Of a stretch of 64,000 bases of DNA, positions 1-12,300 are shown in pieces. The notes under the pieces are model-generated. The model did not search any database, was not told the origin of the DNA, and saw only the letters and a program-made list of their open reading frames with translations. A program made the translations under genes and the position numbers. Numbering within the stretch: the first letter of the stretch is position 1; each line of letters starts with the position of its first letter. This DNA comes from Cristatella mucedo. Its lineage: Eukaryota > Bryozoa > Phylactolaemata > Cristatellidae. Location of the stretch: contig WPIO01000010.1 in NCBI GenBank assembly GCA_009760855.2, positions 2,892,001 to 2,956,000 on the forward strand, read 5' to 3'.

Positions 1-2490
1 CACTAAATACTGAGATAAATAGGTGCGTTTTAGTTTCTTTTTAAATGTGGTTAAGTCAGGGGATGTTGTGACACAAGTCGGACGTGAGCTCCAGGCTTTG
101 AGAATATACGAACTGAAGGCACGGTCTCTAAAGGATTTGAGATTTGTAAGAGGTATAGGTAAACAGTTAGATGTCAAAAAGCGAGTGATGCAATACTTAG
201 CCTGGTAGGGGAGTAGATCTGATAGGTAGGCTGGAGCTAAAAAATGATGAGACCTAAAAGTGAGCGACAAAACCTTAAAGTCGATCCATTGCTTGACTGG
301 GAGCCAGTGCAGGTCGGCGAGAGGTGGTGTGATGTGGCAACTGTGACGCTCACGACAGATAAGCCTAGCCGTAGAGTTTTGCACCAGCTGTAAGCGCCTG
401 ATTGCATAGGCCGGTAGATCAGCAAGCAGTGAGGTACAGAAGTTGAGACGGATGTCAAAATGCAAGGATCAGTTTAGATGTGGTATCCCTGTCTAAGCGA
501 CTCCGAATTTCAGAGATGCTATCTAGCTGGAAGTAGGCAGATTTGACTGTGGAGCTGATGTGGTCGTCTAACGAGAGGTCACTTTGGATCATGACACCTA
601 GATTTCGAGCTGATTCAACGGAAGATTTGCTGGCGGAGCCAATTTTGAGCGTCAGCCTTTCCAATTTCCGAATCACACTGGGTTTGCCCATAACTAGTAA
701 GTTAGTTTTACCATCGTTTAGTTTTAGAAAATTGGCTGCCATCCATGTGCGGATGTCATCAATACATGCTGCAAGTGAGTTGAGAGAATTCGAGGTGCTC
801 GAAGGCTGGGAGGGATCAAAGCAAAGGTACAACTGATTGTCATCCGCATAGAAGTGAAAGCCTAGATTTTGCTTGGCAATCACATCAGCAAGATGGAGAG
901 TATAAACCGTGAAAAGAACCGGACCTAGCACGGAGCCCTGAGGTACCACATATTTCAGAGGTACCTCGGATGATCTTCGTCCATTCACGTCAATACTCTG
1001 GAGTCCCACTGAGATAGGACCTGAATCATTGCAGAACAGTGCCAGTGATGCCCAGGCACGATGAGAGGCGCTCTAGACAAATTTTGTGATCGATAGTATC
1101 AAAAGCTGCCGAAAGATTGAGCGAAACAAGCAGAAAAACTCTACCTATGTCTGCATTCCTAAGTAGGTCGTTGTACACCCTAAGCAATGCTGACTCTGTG
1201 GAGTGATTAGCTCTAAAGCCAGACTGGAACTTACTAGCAAGTTACTTACTAGCAGTTTTGAAGTTTCGATATATGAGTTCAGCTGGTCCGCCACGACCCG
1301 TTCCAGTGTCTTTGAACTGCTGCATCAGTTTCAGCCTGTTCGCGCCCTGTGTAGACAATAAATTAGCTGTTCCATTCCTCCGCTTAAAGACCGTTGGCGA
1401 CAGAAGCTTTAGCTCTGCAGGTCCTAGACTGTGGAAATCGCTTCCACAATTCTTACGCAACGACAACTACTCTCCTACTGCCGACTATGGCTCCTCCTTT
1501 TCAGCAGTTCTGAGCTTCTATTTCCATGCTACTCACTACCTCAACTGCTCTCCTGACTCTGCTATGCTTCCCACTTTCTCTTTGTTGCGTGAGACGAAGT
1601 CTGTTGGCTACCGAATGCGTACCGAAAGCCGCTTAGGCTGTGAATGCGATATAAAAAACTCTCCTGTATAACACCCACATGGTCTTTATGACTTTGCGGA
1701 GTTACAGACGGAGATACATGCATTTAATAGCAATGGTAGAAGGGAGACTGGGCGGTAGTTCCTTAAGTTCTCTTTGTCTAGTGTCGCTTTCTTGAGAAGT
1801 GGCTTGACTACAGCTTTTTTGAAAGATGCTGGGACATGACCTGAGGCTAATGACATATTAATGATGTTAGTTGTGCATGGCAACAGCAGATCAACGCAAG
1901 GTAGGAGCAGGACAGTGGAAATAAAGTCCAGAGGACTTGTTGTCTTCTTTGATTGAGATTCGAACTTTAGGACTAGATCACTAGTGACCTGCTTAAATGC
2001 AGACATTGAGGTGCAGCCAGGAATCGAGGAACAGCATTCTAGTGGGGAGGTTGTCATCGCAGGGATGGATTCCCTGATCATGTCTATCTTCTGCACAAAG
2101 AATCGAGAGAAGCGATCGGCTAGATCATCATTAGGATCATCAGGTAAGGAAGCTAATCTGGAAGCGGGTGAGGAGATGGTTGATCGTCGACATCAGCATT
2201 TTTGGATTGTGCATCTGTGATTCAACGATGTTTTTGTAGAAGCCAGACTTGGCGTTTGCTAGGATCGATTGGTACGACCAACAGTAGTCTTCATATGCCT
2301 GTCGAGGGACAGTCAGTCCTGATCTTGTGTATGCTTTTTCGAGCTTGCACTTAGTTGACCTGGCTAGTTTAATATCTGTGGTGAACCATGGGCCGTCTTT
2401 GCGAGGGTACACAGTGTGCTTAGTCATAGGTGCAAGGTATCTGCACATATAATTCTCTTGTTGGGCACGTTTTAGGGGCGGGAAAGAAAG
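1..2490 (-). mobile_element. LINE-A copy 1, non-LTR retrotransposon, broken
   Basis: Reading the minus strand gives the reverse transcriptase region of LINE-A in fragments. The best open piece (1009-455) has PQGSVLGP and FHFYADD, the RT catalytic block, followed by the conserved C-terminal part. The 5' piece (2493-1686) carries the region between endonuclease and RT. The 3' end lies before the window start. Frameshifts and stops break it, and a LINE-B fragment sits inside it near 1313-1726. Family assignment to the CR1/Jockey-like group is an inference from the RT motifs. It is an inactive copy. Confidence 0.9.
1313..1726 (+). mobile_element. LINE-B 3' fragment nested in LINE-A
   Basis: The + strand encodes the extreme C-terminal part of the LINE-B RT protein (block containing SSAGPRLWKSLPQFL) and then the LINE-B tail GAGTTACAGACGGAGATAC. 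The LINE-A reading on the minus strand is continuous on both sides of it, so LINE-B inserted into an existing LINE-A. A near-identical stretch occurs at 37400-37830. Target duplication is not clear. Confidence 0.8.
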
Positions 2491-2639
2491 CACATCAATT
2501 CGTTAGTGATAAATGCACAGTATGTCGGCTCCCATTAGCACTGAACGGACAATTCACACTACCAGAAAGAATTACGTAAGACATCGGTTGGTCTGGTGCT
2601 ATGTTTACGGCTGCGAGGACACTCACCGAAGATTATCTG

Positions 2640-2832
2640 ACCAAGCAGCCGTGACTTGCATGCTGACCCCTGTGCATGTCACCTCTAACCACGTCATCCT
2701 TGCTAATATTGTGCGATCTATTAATAACCACTCGATCATGCTTTCTTTACAGCATATGTAAAGTGCCCAGAAAGTGATTAAGTTCTTCGAGGGTGCTATA
2801 CAAATATATGAATTAGTATTACTATTATTTTT
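2640..2832 (+). mobile_element. LINE-A 3' tail, 5'-truncated
   Basis: Contains the LINE-A 3' UTR words CATGCTGACCCCTGTGCATG and the degenerate tail GTGCCCAGAAAGTGATTAAG, ending in AT-rich simple sequence. There is no coding part. Confidence 0.75.
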
Positions 2833-2900
2833 TAATGCTGTCCGGTCAGGAGATGTCGTAATCTCAATCACGAGTAAGTTTCAAGCTTTGGGAAGAATAA
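2833..2900 (-). mobile_element. Small antisense LINE-A remnant
   Basis: The stretch resembles the minus-strand version of the LINE-A 3' coding end (GTCAGGAGATGTCGTAATC compared with GTCAGGGGATGTTGTGACA at 56-74). It abuts the preceding + strand tail, so two fragments are joined in opposite orientation. Confidence 0.5.
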
Positions 2901-3394
2901 TCACAATAATAAAAAATTTATAGGTTGCTTGTATAGCATTGTAAGGGAACTAAATCTCAACTTTACTATCCGGAAAGAGAATTTATGGGTAGCTAATTCA
3001 ATAGCCTCATTTGCAGGAGTTGTGGGAGGCGGTGCTCTTGCAGTTATTCGTCTTGCTTGCACTGGTCAATAAGTTACACACTGCCGCACGATTTAACCCG
3101 TGACCTGGTTAGCTAAGTTCGAGCTCCTTAATCCAAAAAAACAAAGTTAAACCCAAGGGCAGACATTGCGAAACCAGATTGGTGGAATTTTAGATTGGTA
3201 AGCCGAAAGTATAGCTGAGAAGTTTATCATCAAATACAAGTATATTATTAGGCTGGCGAGACGACCTGAGAGTAGAGATTTACAGTGGTATAGATAGGGA
3301 CGGCACACACGCATATCCCAGTATGGCTTTCGTATCCTCGTCTTAGTGGGCCCTCATTTTCCCCGTTGTACATACGGGTAGCTGCCAATAAAGA
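2901..3394. other. No gene recognised
   Basis: AT-balanced sequence without a convincing ORF or a repeat I can name. A GAGAGAGAGAGA run lies further on, near 3720. Confidence 0.4.
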
Positions 3395-4260
3395 AACTTG
3401 GCTACGGAGCTGATATGGTGGTCTAAGAAAAGTTCAATTTAAAGCAAGACACCCAGATTTTGTTCATACGCAACATGAGATATACTGGCCGATTCCAGTT
3501 AGAAGTTGAGCTTTCAAATACATGATAAACACCAGGTTTGCCCAACAGTCGGAAAAAGTACGCAGCCATCCTAGCGCGAATTTCAGCTATGCATAATGCA
3601 AAGAAGTTGAGATTTTTCAGTCATGGATGGCAGCTAGGACTGGAGGAACAGGTATACAGAAGCTGCAAATCACCTCCATGAAATGATCGCCTAAATTATC
3701 CTTAGCTAATGCAACGACAAGAGAGAGAGAGAGTAGTGATTTTGAAAATACGTGTACGATGTAGTCATCCTTGGTATGGCCTTTACTTTAATGGAACCTT
3801 AGATTACCAATGCCAGTGGGCATCTACACTCTGATATTTCCGTATGGGATATAAAAATGCTTTCAAACGCTGCCGAGAGATCCAGTAAAAGAAGCAGAGA
3901 TTTTACCCAAAGCATCATTCCCGAGAAAGTCGTTTTACTCTTGCAACATTGCTGACACCAAACACCGTGGAGCGATCATCTATAAGACACGACTGGAGCT
4001 CTCTAGGTTTGAAGTTTTAAAAAAAATTTTAACTGGTCTTTTACCTATGCATTCCAGTATCTTTGATAGGAATGACATTAAGGAGTCTGAGCTAAAATCG
4101 CTGAAGTTCTATTCGTCCAGAACTGGCTGCTTAATGACTAACCTCACAACCACCTTAATGAAGGATGCATTGCATAAGATCTGAGGTTAAGGGCGTATTT
4201 ATCAAGCTAAACGTTCAGGCAACAGCAAATCTATGCATATCACAAAGAGAAGAGTAGGTG
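3395..4260 (-). mobile_element. Old, diverged LINE-A copy
   Basis: Read on the minus strand it follows LINE-A block by block: the GCTGATATGGTGGTCTAA block, the 'gattcaacgg' region and the YADD area, but with many substitutions and no open frame. It is much older than the copies at 46-57 kb. Confidence 0.6.
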
Positions 4261-4344
4261 TAGAATCGTAAAGCCTAGAAGATTTCTTAGTCTTGGAGAT
4301 CGATCTAGATCAGGTCTCTGTTAGGAGTCTGGAAGTTGTTATGC

Positions 4345-4735
4345 TATGTTACGTATCTCCGTCTGTAACTCCTCAAAGCCATGAAGGCTATGAGGGTGTT
4401 ACACAGGAGAGTTTTGTATATCGCACTCACAGCCTAAGCGGCTTTCGGTACGCATTCGGTAGCCAACAGACTTCGTCTCACGCAACAAAGAGAAATAGCA
4501 GATTCAGGAGAGCAGTTGAGGTAGTGAGTAGCGTGGAAGTAGCAGCTCAAGACCGCTGAAAAGGATGAGCCATAATCGGCAGCCGGGGAGTAGTTGCCGT
4601 TGAGTAAGAATTTTGGAAGCGAGTTCCACAGTCTAGGACCTGCAAAGCTAAAGCTTCTGTCGCCAACAGTCTTTAAGCGGAGTAATGAAACCGGGAAGTT
4701 GGGGGAGTAGTCCAGTGGGTTGCTGCCTTGGGTTG
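4345..4735 (-). mobile_element. LINE-B 3' fragment
   Basis: The reverse complement carries the LINE-B end: tail GGAGTTACAGACGGAGATAC, the stretch encoding the RT C-terminus, and the SSAGP-like block. It matches the copies at 1313-1726 and 37400-37830. Confidence 0.75.
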
Positions 4736-4869
4736 GGATGGACTCTCTGGTATGAGCTAAACAAGCTGTCTGCCAGACCGCTACATCAATCGCTAGGATA
4801 CGTACTGACCTGGCAGTGGCTAGGAAAAGGATTGATAGTCGAAGTAATCATTTTTTGAACGTTCATATG

Positions 4870-5230
4870 TGAATTGCTATTCTTTTTTACAGAAGCCAGA
4901 CGTAGCCTTAGCTAGGATGGATTGGTATGAACTACAAGAGTCACGGTATGACAGTTGATGGACAGACTGTCTGTTTCGCTCTCTCGCATTCCTTTGCAAG
5001 CCTTCGCTTAGTAGTGACACTTATTTTAATGTCTGTGGTAATTGATAGGGCCACTGCCGTGCTTAGCATGGACGATCAAACTCAAAGTGAACGTAAGCTT
5101 ACGTTGTGTTGTAGCATTCAACCGTGACGGCAGTTTGGTCAGAGTATCGTGCAAAAAGAGAAGGAAGACGAGAAATGCGGGCAGTATCAATGTCAGGGGT
5201 CTGAACATTTTAGTGATTCACAGATGATTT
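4870..5230 (-). mobile_element. LINE-A fragment, 5' part of ORF2, degenerate
   Basis: The stretch CAGAAGCCAGACGTAGCC...GCTAGGATGGATTGGTA parallels 2240-2280 of LINE-A copy 1. Copies at 3.4-4.3 and 4.87-5.23 kb may be one old LINE-A split by the LINE-B between them. Confidence 0.5.
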
Positions 5231-6184
5231 TTTGATACCGAAGGGGACATAAGGCAGTAAACTGAAGTAAATCAACTCGCGGTCAAATGCGCCTTATCAA
5301 GTAATAGTGGGAGTTAAAAGCATGCAATGGTGCCGAAATGCTTGATCGCGTGACCTTTGCTGTGGTTCAGGCGATACACATGAGCCCTTCGAAAAATTGA
5401 ACCGTCTAGAGTGCGCAATTAATCACACTGGCGCCAGAGTTGGCATCGAGAGGGTGTTAAATCACCTTGTATAAGGTAGAAAGAGTTTCCGGCGAAGAGA
5501 GTGGAAATGAGATATCAAAGTCTGAAATAAAGCACGACCTATACCTGCACGAGGGTTGACCGATTGCTACCACCATTGGTACCCGGCTTCTGAAGGGACT
5601 TGGGGTAAGATATGTGTGAAGGCCGCTGGGATCTAGTGAACTAAAAACTGCTTGAAATACAAGTAGGAGCGAGTGACGTTGGTTACTTTTCCATCAGTTT
5701 TTATTGACACCGGGCTCTGATAAAAAGAAAAGAGGAAGGCCTGTACGAGTGGCGTCGGTCATGTTCGGACAGTCAGCGTATTTCATCCAGGTCTCGGTCA
5801 CACAATTAGTTTCTGGTTGTCCTCAAAAAATAATTTAATGCATTAGTGGGCATTCACTGCACAATCCGCGGACAAGCTTTGAGAAGAGTGGCCGACGGCT
5901 TTGTTGTCGGCCTGACGATAGCCTGGCTTGAGCGAGAGCACACCGGGCGTATCGAAAGACTGTAGGAATAACTGCAAGTGCGCATCGAATTCCCTCGCAT
6001 AACTCCTCGCAAAGTAGATTACCAATTCACGCACACTGGTAGAAGAAGTTTTTTGCAGGAATACATTTGAATTGCAATAGCTAAGCGCAAGCAACCACGG
6101 AGAGCTGTACAAAATGGCAAGGTTGCTAACAGCAGGGGTCAAGGGTCAAGGCCGGAGCGCAAACGGGCAGGACGGCGGTAGGCC
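5231..6184. other. No gene recognised
   Basis: Mixed sequence between two LINE copies. A 99-codon minus-strand frame (6142-5843) has no recognisable motif and no support. I see no exon with splice sites. Confidence 0.4.
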
Positions 6185-7755
6185 TCTGACTGGATGGCTG
6201 GCGCAAGAAGTAAGTATATTGCTCTCAAAATCGGCATTGTAAGCATATCTCCTGTTGAATCTGCACGAAATCTAGGTCTCATCTTCCAAAGTGACCTTTT
6301 GCTAGACAACCACATCAGCTCCACAATCAAGTCTGCCTACTTTCAGCTGCATAACGTCGCTAAAATTTGGGCTTGTTTAGATAAGATAGTATATCTAAGG
6401 TAGTCCATGCATTTTTTGTGACATCCCGTCTTGAATTATTCTGTTACTCACTGCTTACTGGCCTACCGGCATGTGCAACCAGGCGCTTACAGCTGGTGCA
6501 AAACTGTGCAGCTACGCTTGTCTGTCATGAGCGTCGCAGTTGCCACATCACACCACTTCTCGCCGACCTGCACTGGCTACCAGTCAAGCAACGGATCGAA
6601 TTCAAGGTTTAGTCACTCACTTTCAGGTCCCTCCATTCTTTGGCTCCAGTCTACCTATCAGATCTACTCCCCCACGAGGTCAAGCATCGCACGACCCGCT
6701 TTTCGGAATCTAACTGTTTACAGAAACCTCGTACAAATATAAAATCCTATGGAGATCGTGCCTTTAGTTCTTATGCTCCTAAAGCCCGGAACTCTCACCC
6801 GACTGACTTTTGTCACGACATTTCCTGACTTGTCCACATTTAAAAAGAAACTTAAGACGCATCTATTTATCAGAGCAGCCTACCGCCGCCCCGTAGCGTT
6901 CCATTACGCAGTCTGCGTAAAGCCCCCGCCGCGGAAGAATTGCTGCGTTGAGTGCACGTGACTGACACGTGCACAAAGAGTGACTTACCAGGCTGGGGTC
7001 CTGCTAGCTAGCCGGTGGCCCCCTCCCTCTCGCCCTCTCACCGCGACCTTTCGCTTGCAGGCCTAAGCGTGATACCTCGCTTGTAGTATGCACGTGTATA
7101 TTGATCGCTTCTCTAGAAGTTAGTCGTGAAGCACCCGTATATATTGATACGGTTCTCTTTAGGGCGCGATGCAAGCGATCTAATACTATTGCTATTACGT
7201 TAACTTTAAGGCGTCCTTAGCGTGTTAGCACTAAAGAGAGTGGGCCATCGAGCAGGACAATACCCGACTAGCGCCAGGGTGCTTCCTAGCGTCAAATGAA
7301 GTACGGTAATGCACATAATTCCGCCGGTTATGCACATAATTCCGCCGGAAAAGCCGGTGAAATTTCAAAGTGGAATACGTGGAAAGAACGCTGGCGTATT
7401 CTCTGCGTATATATCAAAATGCCGCCTGCTATAACCACAAGGCTATGATAGTTGCCAAAGAATCTGAGCAGTTCCTAAGGTATCATCAATAGACATCGTG
7501 TGCTAGATATTGAGTGGCTTTGAACCTCTAAAAGGCCATCCAAAGGGACGGCCAGTCAGCTGTACTTTAACCACATCTGCATGCTGACCCTGTGCATGTC
7601 ACCCCTGACCATGTTATTCATTTTTGTTTGTTTATCAAGCATGATTTTACTCACCATTCAATTGCATTTCCCTTTGAAGCAAATGTAAAGCGCCTAGAGA
7701 AAGATTAAGTTCTCTGAGGGTGCTTTATCAAGTGATTTATTATTATTACTTTATT
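6185..7755 (+). mobile_element. LINE-A copy with internal 675-bp insertion
   Basis: The RT C-terminal region (VESARNLG, HISSTIKSAYFQLHN) runs in shifted frames from 6185 to about 6890. The LINE-A 3' UTR and hairpin tail (GCGCCTAGAGAAAGATTAAG...(ATT)n) resume at about 7565. The 675 bases between are not LINE-A and look unique. They contain two adjacent copies of 'tgcacataattccgccgg' (7311-7347). I cannot tell whether this is an inserted element or a recombination joint. Confidence 0.75.
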
Positions 7756-7769
7756 GCTCTTACTGTAAT

Positions 7770-8860
7770 GTAATTATATTCCTCTCCGCATCTAACTCCA
7801 CTAAGCCACAGCGGCTAAGTTGCGTTTTGCAATGGAAATTTTTTCAAAGTAAACATTAAAAGCCTAAGCGCTTTTCGGTGAGAATATGGTAGTCACCAGA
7901 CTTCCCCACACGCAACAAACAGAAAGAGAGCAGCGCGGTTCAGTCACGCGGGTTTTCGAGGAATTGAGTAGCGTGGAAGTAGAAGCTCAGGACTGCTGGA
8001 AAAGATGTGCTACTGTCGGCTGTAGGAGAGAATATTTCATTGCGTAAGAACTTTGGAAGTGAGTTCCACAGCCTAGGACCCGAGGAGCGAAAGTTTATGT
8101 TGCTAACGCGGTGTTAGCGACGCAATGTAACAGCTAATTTATGGTCGACAAAAGACTTAAGGGCCCAAGGAGGATGTAACCGGTTTATTAGTTCAGCTAT
8201 GCGTGAAGGAGCCAAGCCATTGCCATTTCGGGCCTTGTGTGTCAGCGTAAGAATTTTGCTGTTTCCGCTGATCAAACGGGAGTCATGGTGTCTCCATCAA
8301 CAAAGGACACATTCCTGGCTAGGTGGTCTCTAGGAATGTTTTACTAGCCTTGCAGCCGTAACCATCGCAAGCTGCAGGGGCTCCAATGGCTTTTTCGCTT
8401 GCCCAGCTAAAACGGAATTGCAGAATCCCAGCCTACACAGAATCAGGGCAAAAGTTAAACTTGTAGCAACCTACCGTGGTAGAATGTCATTAAAATTAGA
8501 CAGGGATCAGGCGTGATGACTAGATGTGGAAGTAGTATTCTTCATGAAAGTTTCAAAATGCAAGCAGTTATCAAAGAGTACACCTAAATTCCGAGTATAC
8601 ATTGATGATAGCACAGCAGCATCAACAATTAGAAGAGAAAAGGGTTCTTTCCCAGTAACAAGCTTGGGGTGTCTTATGAGTAGGAGTTTTGTTTAATCGT
8701 CGCTTGGTTTAAAGAAATTTGCTCACATCCAGAATCAAATATCGGCAAAGCAAGCATTTATTTCATCTGTTGCTGCAGCGGATTACGACGATTTAAATGA
8801 CCAATACAGCAGAGATCGTCAGCACAGAAGTGATTGCCGATCCATTGGGTCCAAATTAAT
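7770..8860 (-). mobile_element. LINE-B copy, degenerate
   Basis: On the minus strand this follows LINE-B from its 3' tail toward the RT core, including the block around 8050-8090 that encodes the 'GPRLW/SLP' region. Many stops are present. It abuts the LINE-A tail at 7755. Confidence 0.65.
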
Positions 8861-9330
8861 TTTCCCATCTTCATCGTTGCAACTTTGAATTACGTTGGTC
8901 ACACGGAGGAGTGCAGCTTCAGTAGAGTGATATGGCGTGAATTTCGACTGAATTTTCCAGAAAATTTATTCTTTTCACTGTGTTCTACAAGCAGCGTAAG
9001 CTTGCGATCAATAAACAATGATTTAGAAAATCTCTGAAAAAATAAAAAGGAAAACTAGGCGACAGTTTGTTATGACATCGGAATCCAGTCTACGCCTTTT
9101 AAGTAATGGTCGGAACATGGCCGGTTTGAATGACCTTACGATAAACCGTTATTCAGAGAAGCATTATAAACCGGAGCCATAGCTCGACTAAGCTTGAGTG
9201 GCAATGAAAACCAGTAATGGGATGGTATAGAGTGTTCAGGAGACGGGCTCTTTTAAGTAGTCTTTATTAAGGCAGCCACTTCGTATACAGAAACTTCGGA
9301 AGCGAGCTCACTGACGCTTGGAGAGGCAAA
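8861..9330. other. No gene recognised
   Basis: Short spurious frames only. AT-rich, no assignable repeat. Confidence 0.4.
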
Positions 9331-12300
9331 GGATCCGATGGCGGGTTTCCGGCTTCAACGTTTAAGCCACTTAAGCCGCAGCAATTTCGATGAGTGCTTC
9401 GTTGAAACGACTGACGAACAATGCGCACAAGGATGCGAGTCGTTTTTTCCAAAATTACCTGTTGTTCTTACTTCAGATAGATGGCGGCTAGATGACGCCA
9501 TGCCCTACTGTCTGAGCAATCTGTAGATATCTTGCCCTGTTTCGAGCCGTATCCGCCGATGCCAGGAAGGCATAGGCGCACAGGTCAAACCTTTACTGCA
9601 GCCGACGAACGGCCCAGCGCCGACTGCTACGAGCGGATGACTGACGCGGCGGCAGCGAGACGACGCCCGAGGATTGCTGAAAGAGCTCGCTCATTCCTTC
9701 TTCCTTTCGTCGAGCCGATCCGAAGTTGCTGCCGAGCCGACTTGCATGGGCATACCTGGACGAACGCCGTCGAGCGGGCGACAACCTGCCTCGCTAGTGA
9801 CGTCGGTGACGACACGTCACGTGTCGATGCCGCCGCCGAGGACGAAGGATAACACCGCCGAGCAATAGGCTGGTCCGTTGTACGCTCGAGAGAGCCATCT
9901 TTTGCCAAAGCCAGCGACACTGAGCAGCGGTCGGTCATCGAGCGTCGGTGCTCGGCACAATCGCTCCGGCTGCCTGTCGTCAGCGGCCGTACGGCACGGC
10001 AAGCTCATGCCGGTGTGAAGCAGGCCAAAGGCCAGCAACCTTTTAAGAGTGGAAGCGACAGTAGGTGCAGACCGCACCAAAACGTCCCGCTATTGAGCGA
10101 CTTCAACCGTCCTCACTTGGGCGTCGGTGGTTCCGCGTGGCAGCTTCGCATGGTGCACTGCTGACGTGGCAGCTTCGCATGGTGCACTGCTGACGTGGCA
10201 TCTTCGCATGGTGCACTGCTGACGTGGCATCTTCGCATGGTGCACTGCTGACGTGGCATCTTCGCATGGTGCACTGCTGCTGACGCTCGTCGAGCTTTTC
10301 GGCGTCGCTCCTGGCCACACGACGCCGCGGGCCTGCACTCGCGAGCCGCTCGGAGCGAGAGGACCGCTCGGGGCGAGAGAATCGCTCGGAGCGAGAGAAT
10401 CGCTCATAGCGACGCTCTTCCGAGCGGGCGATCGCTTACAGCCCGGCGCACCCACTGAAGGCGGCTTTACAACCGCCCGCTTCGGCGCCCAACTATAAAG
10501 TAGCGAGAGCTCGAACGAGGCTCGCCCTCGGATGCATGACAGCAGAACCGGTCCGGACGGGCTGGGAGCCTCCGACCCTGGACCGATGGCGTAGCAGTCG
10601 AAAATCGAGGTCGACACCTAATGAATAACCGTGTACGACTCGGCGGCACGTCTCGTCGCGCAAGTTCGCTCGGTCAGCTCGTGCGACCCCCACCCCTGGT
10701 CCTTGTCTCAGCTGCCGCCCCGGCGAATACCTGCTATGACGTAAGCACGACATAGGCTTACCGACTGACCAACCAGCCGCGCCGAGGATCAAGGACGGCC
10801 GGAGCTTTTGGCCTACTGCCTGACCCTGCGGGTCCGGCGCCGCCCGGTCATGAATATTCAGCAACTCGTTCGCTAACAGGCCGGCACGCTGACGCGAGCG
10901 GGCGGCTCTCGCCGTTCGATCGCTCCGATCTCAACCGTTCTTTTTCAGTTTTCGTTTTAATCCAGCGCTCGCTTCGCTCGTCGGCGTCGCCATGCGACCG
11001 TGCTCGTCGCGAGCTGGCAGTTGTCGACCTCAAGAGGTGAGTGAAACACGAGTCCGCGTGCCGCTGTCTGCCGACATCTCGTTGGAAAGGCCGCGGCTGT
11101 GTCTCGACAATCGGGCGTCGGCTGCTTCCTCCTATATTGCTATCGGCTCCTCAGCCAGTGGGCGCAGAATATTGCCACGCTATACACGTCTATAGTGTCC
11201 GCTTCGAGTCCTCGCTGCCCGCAGGCGACGGTGGCTGGCGGCGATCCGCCTTGCAGCAGCGGCGCTCTGGATAAAAAACTCAAACCCCCACTGTCTTCGT
11301 GGGATCAAGGGCGTCGAGTGAGGCCGCCTGTGCACACGAGTTCGGGTGCCGCTGGCGGTTTCCTAGTCGGCCTGGGGCTCAGGCAGTACAGAGAAGTTCG
11401 AGGTTGAGGAACTCGTGAGTCCCACGGGCTTGTAGCAAGCGTGGTCAGTCGCTTTCGTCTCCGATGACCGTCTTCAAACCCAGATGACTCGAGGGCGTCT
11501 CCTCGGCCTACCGGCGGCGTCGCTTGCGCAGATTGGAAACCCTCGTTGCCCGGATACGGTACGGCAGCGGGAGGCGGCTGAGACTCGTCGGTGCTTTCTC
11601 TCGCGTGTCGGCGTTACTCCGGCGCTCCGATCGCGCCGAAGGCTGGAATGCTGACAGCTTCGAGAGCCCCAGAATGCAAGATCGACCCCGAGCCATAACC
11701 CCGCTCGGAATGGAGAGTCAATGAAAACCGACCGGAAAGTAAAGGCGTGTTCTTGATCGCTGCCTTCCTGCTATCCGTTGCTGCCGGGCGCTCTGGTCAG
11801 CCGACTTTTGCAGGTCGGCCCTTCATGCCGAGGATGCTACAAGCACCAGTCATATCGAGGAGGCTGCAAGCTCGATGCCGCACACATAACGCCGAATAGG
11901 AATCTAGGCCGTTTGATTAATATTTCTCGTAATTCGATTTATGCGGGCCTGATACCTCATATCGAATTGATTTCAGCGCGGGTATGTAGCCTCAAGGTCT
12001 GGAGCTGGCGCCAGAGTCATATCAATATGCCGGCAACTATCGCTCGAGCTCGTGCAAGATTGGCCAATCTGAAAATGTCCAGGTCCGGTTGAAATCGGCA
12101 GGGTCCTTAGGTCAGACTTTATTTATGGCATTCATTCAGAGACGCGAAATGCCGAACCGTGATATTACACTAAAAGCTTTCGGCCGCCGAAGCATTGACA
12201 GTGTGCGCCCCCCCCCTGCCGGCCGCCTAGTCGGGTGCTCATGCGAGCGGACGGGGCGAGGGGCGCGTGCAGTAGGCCGCTCAGCAGAATGAGGGCAGCC

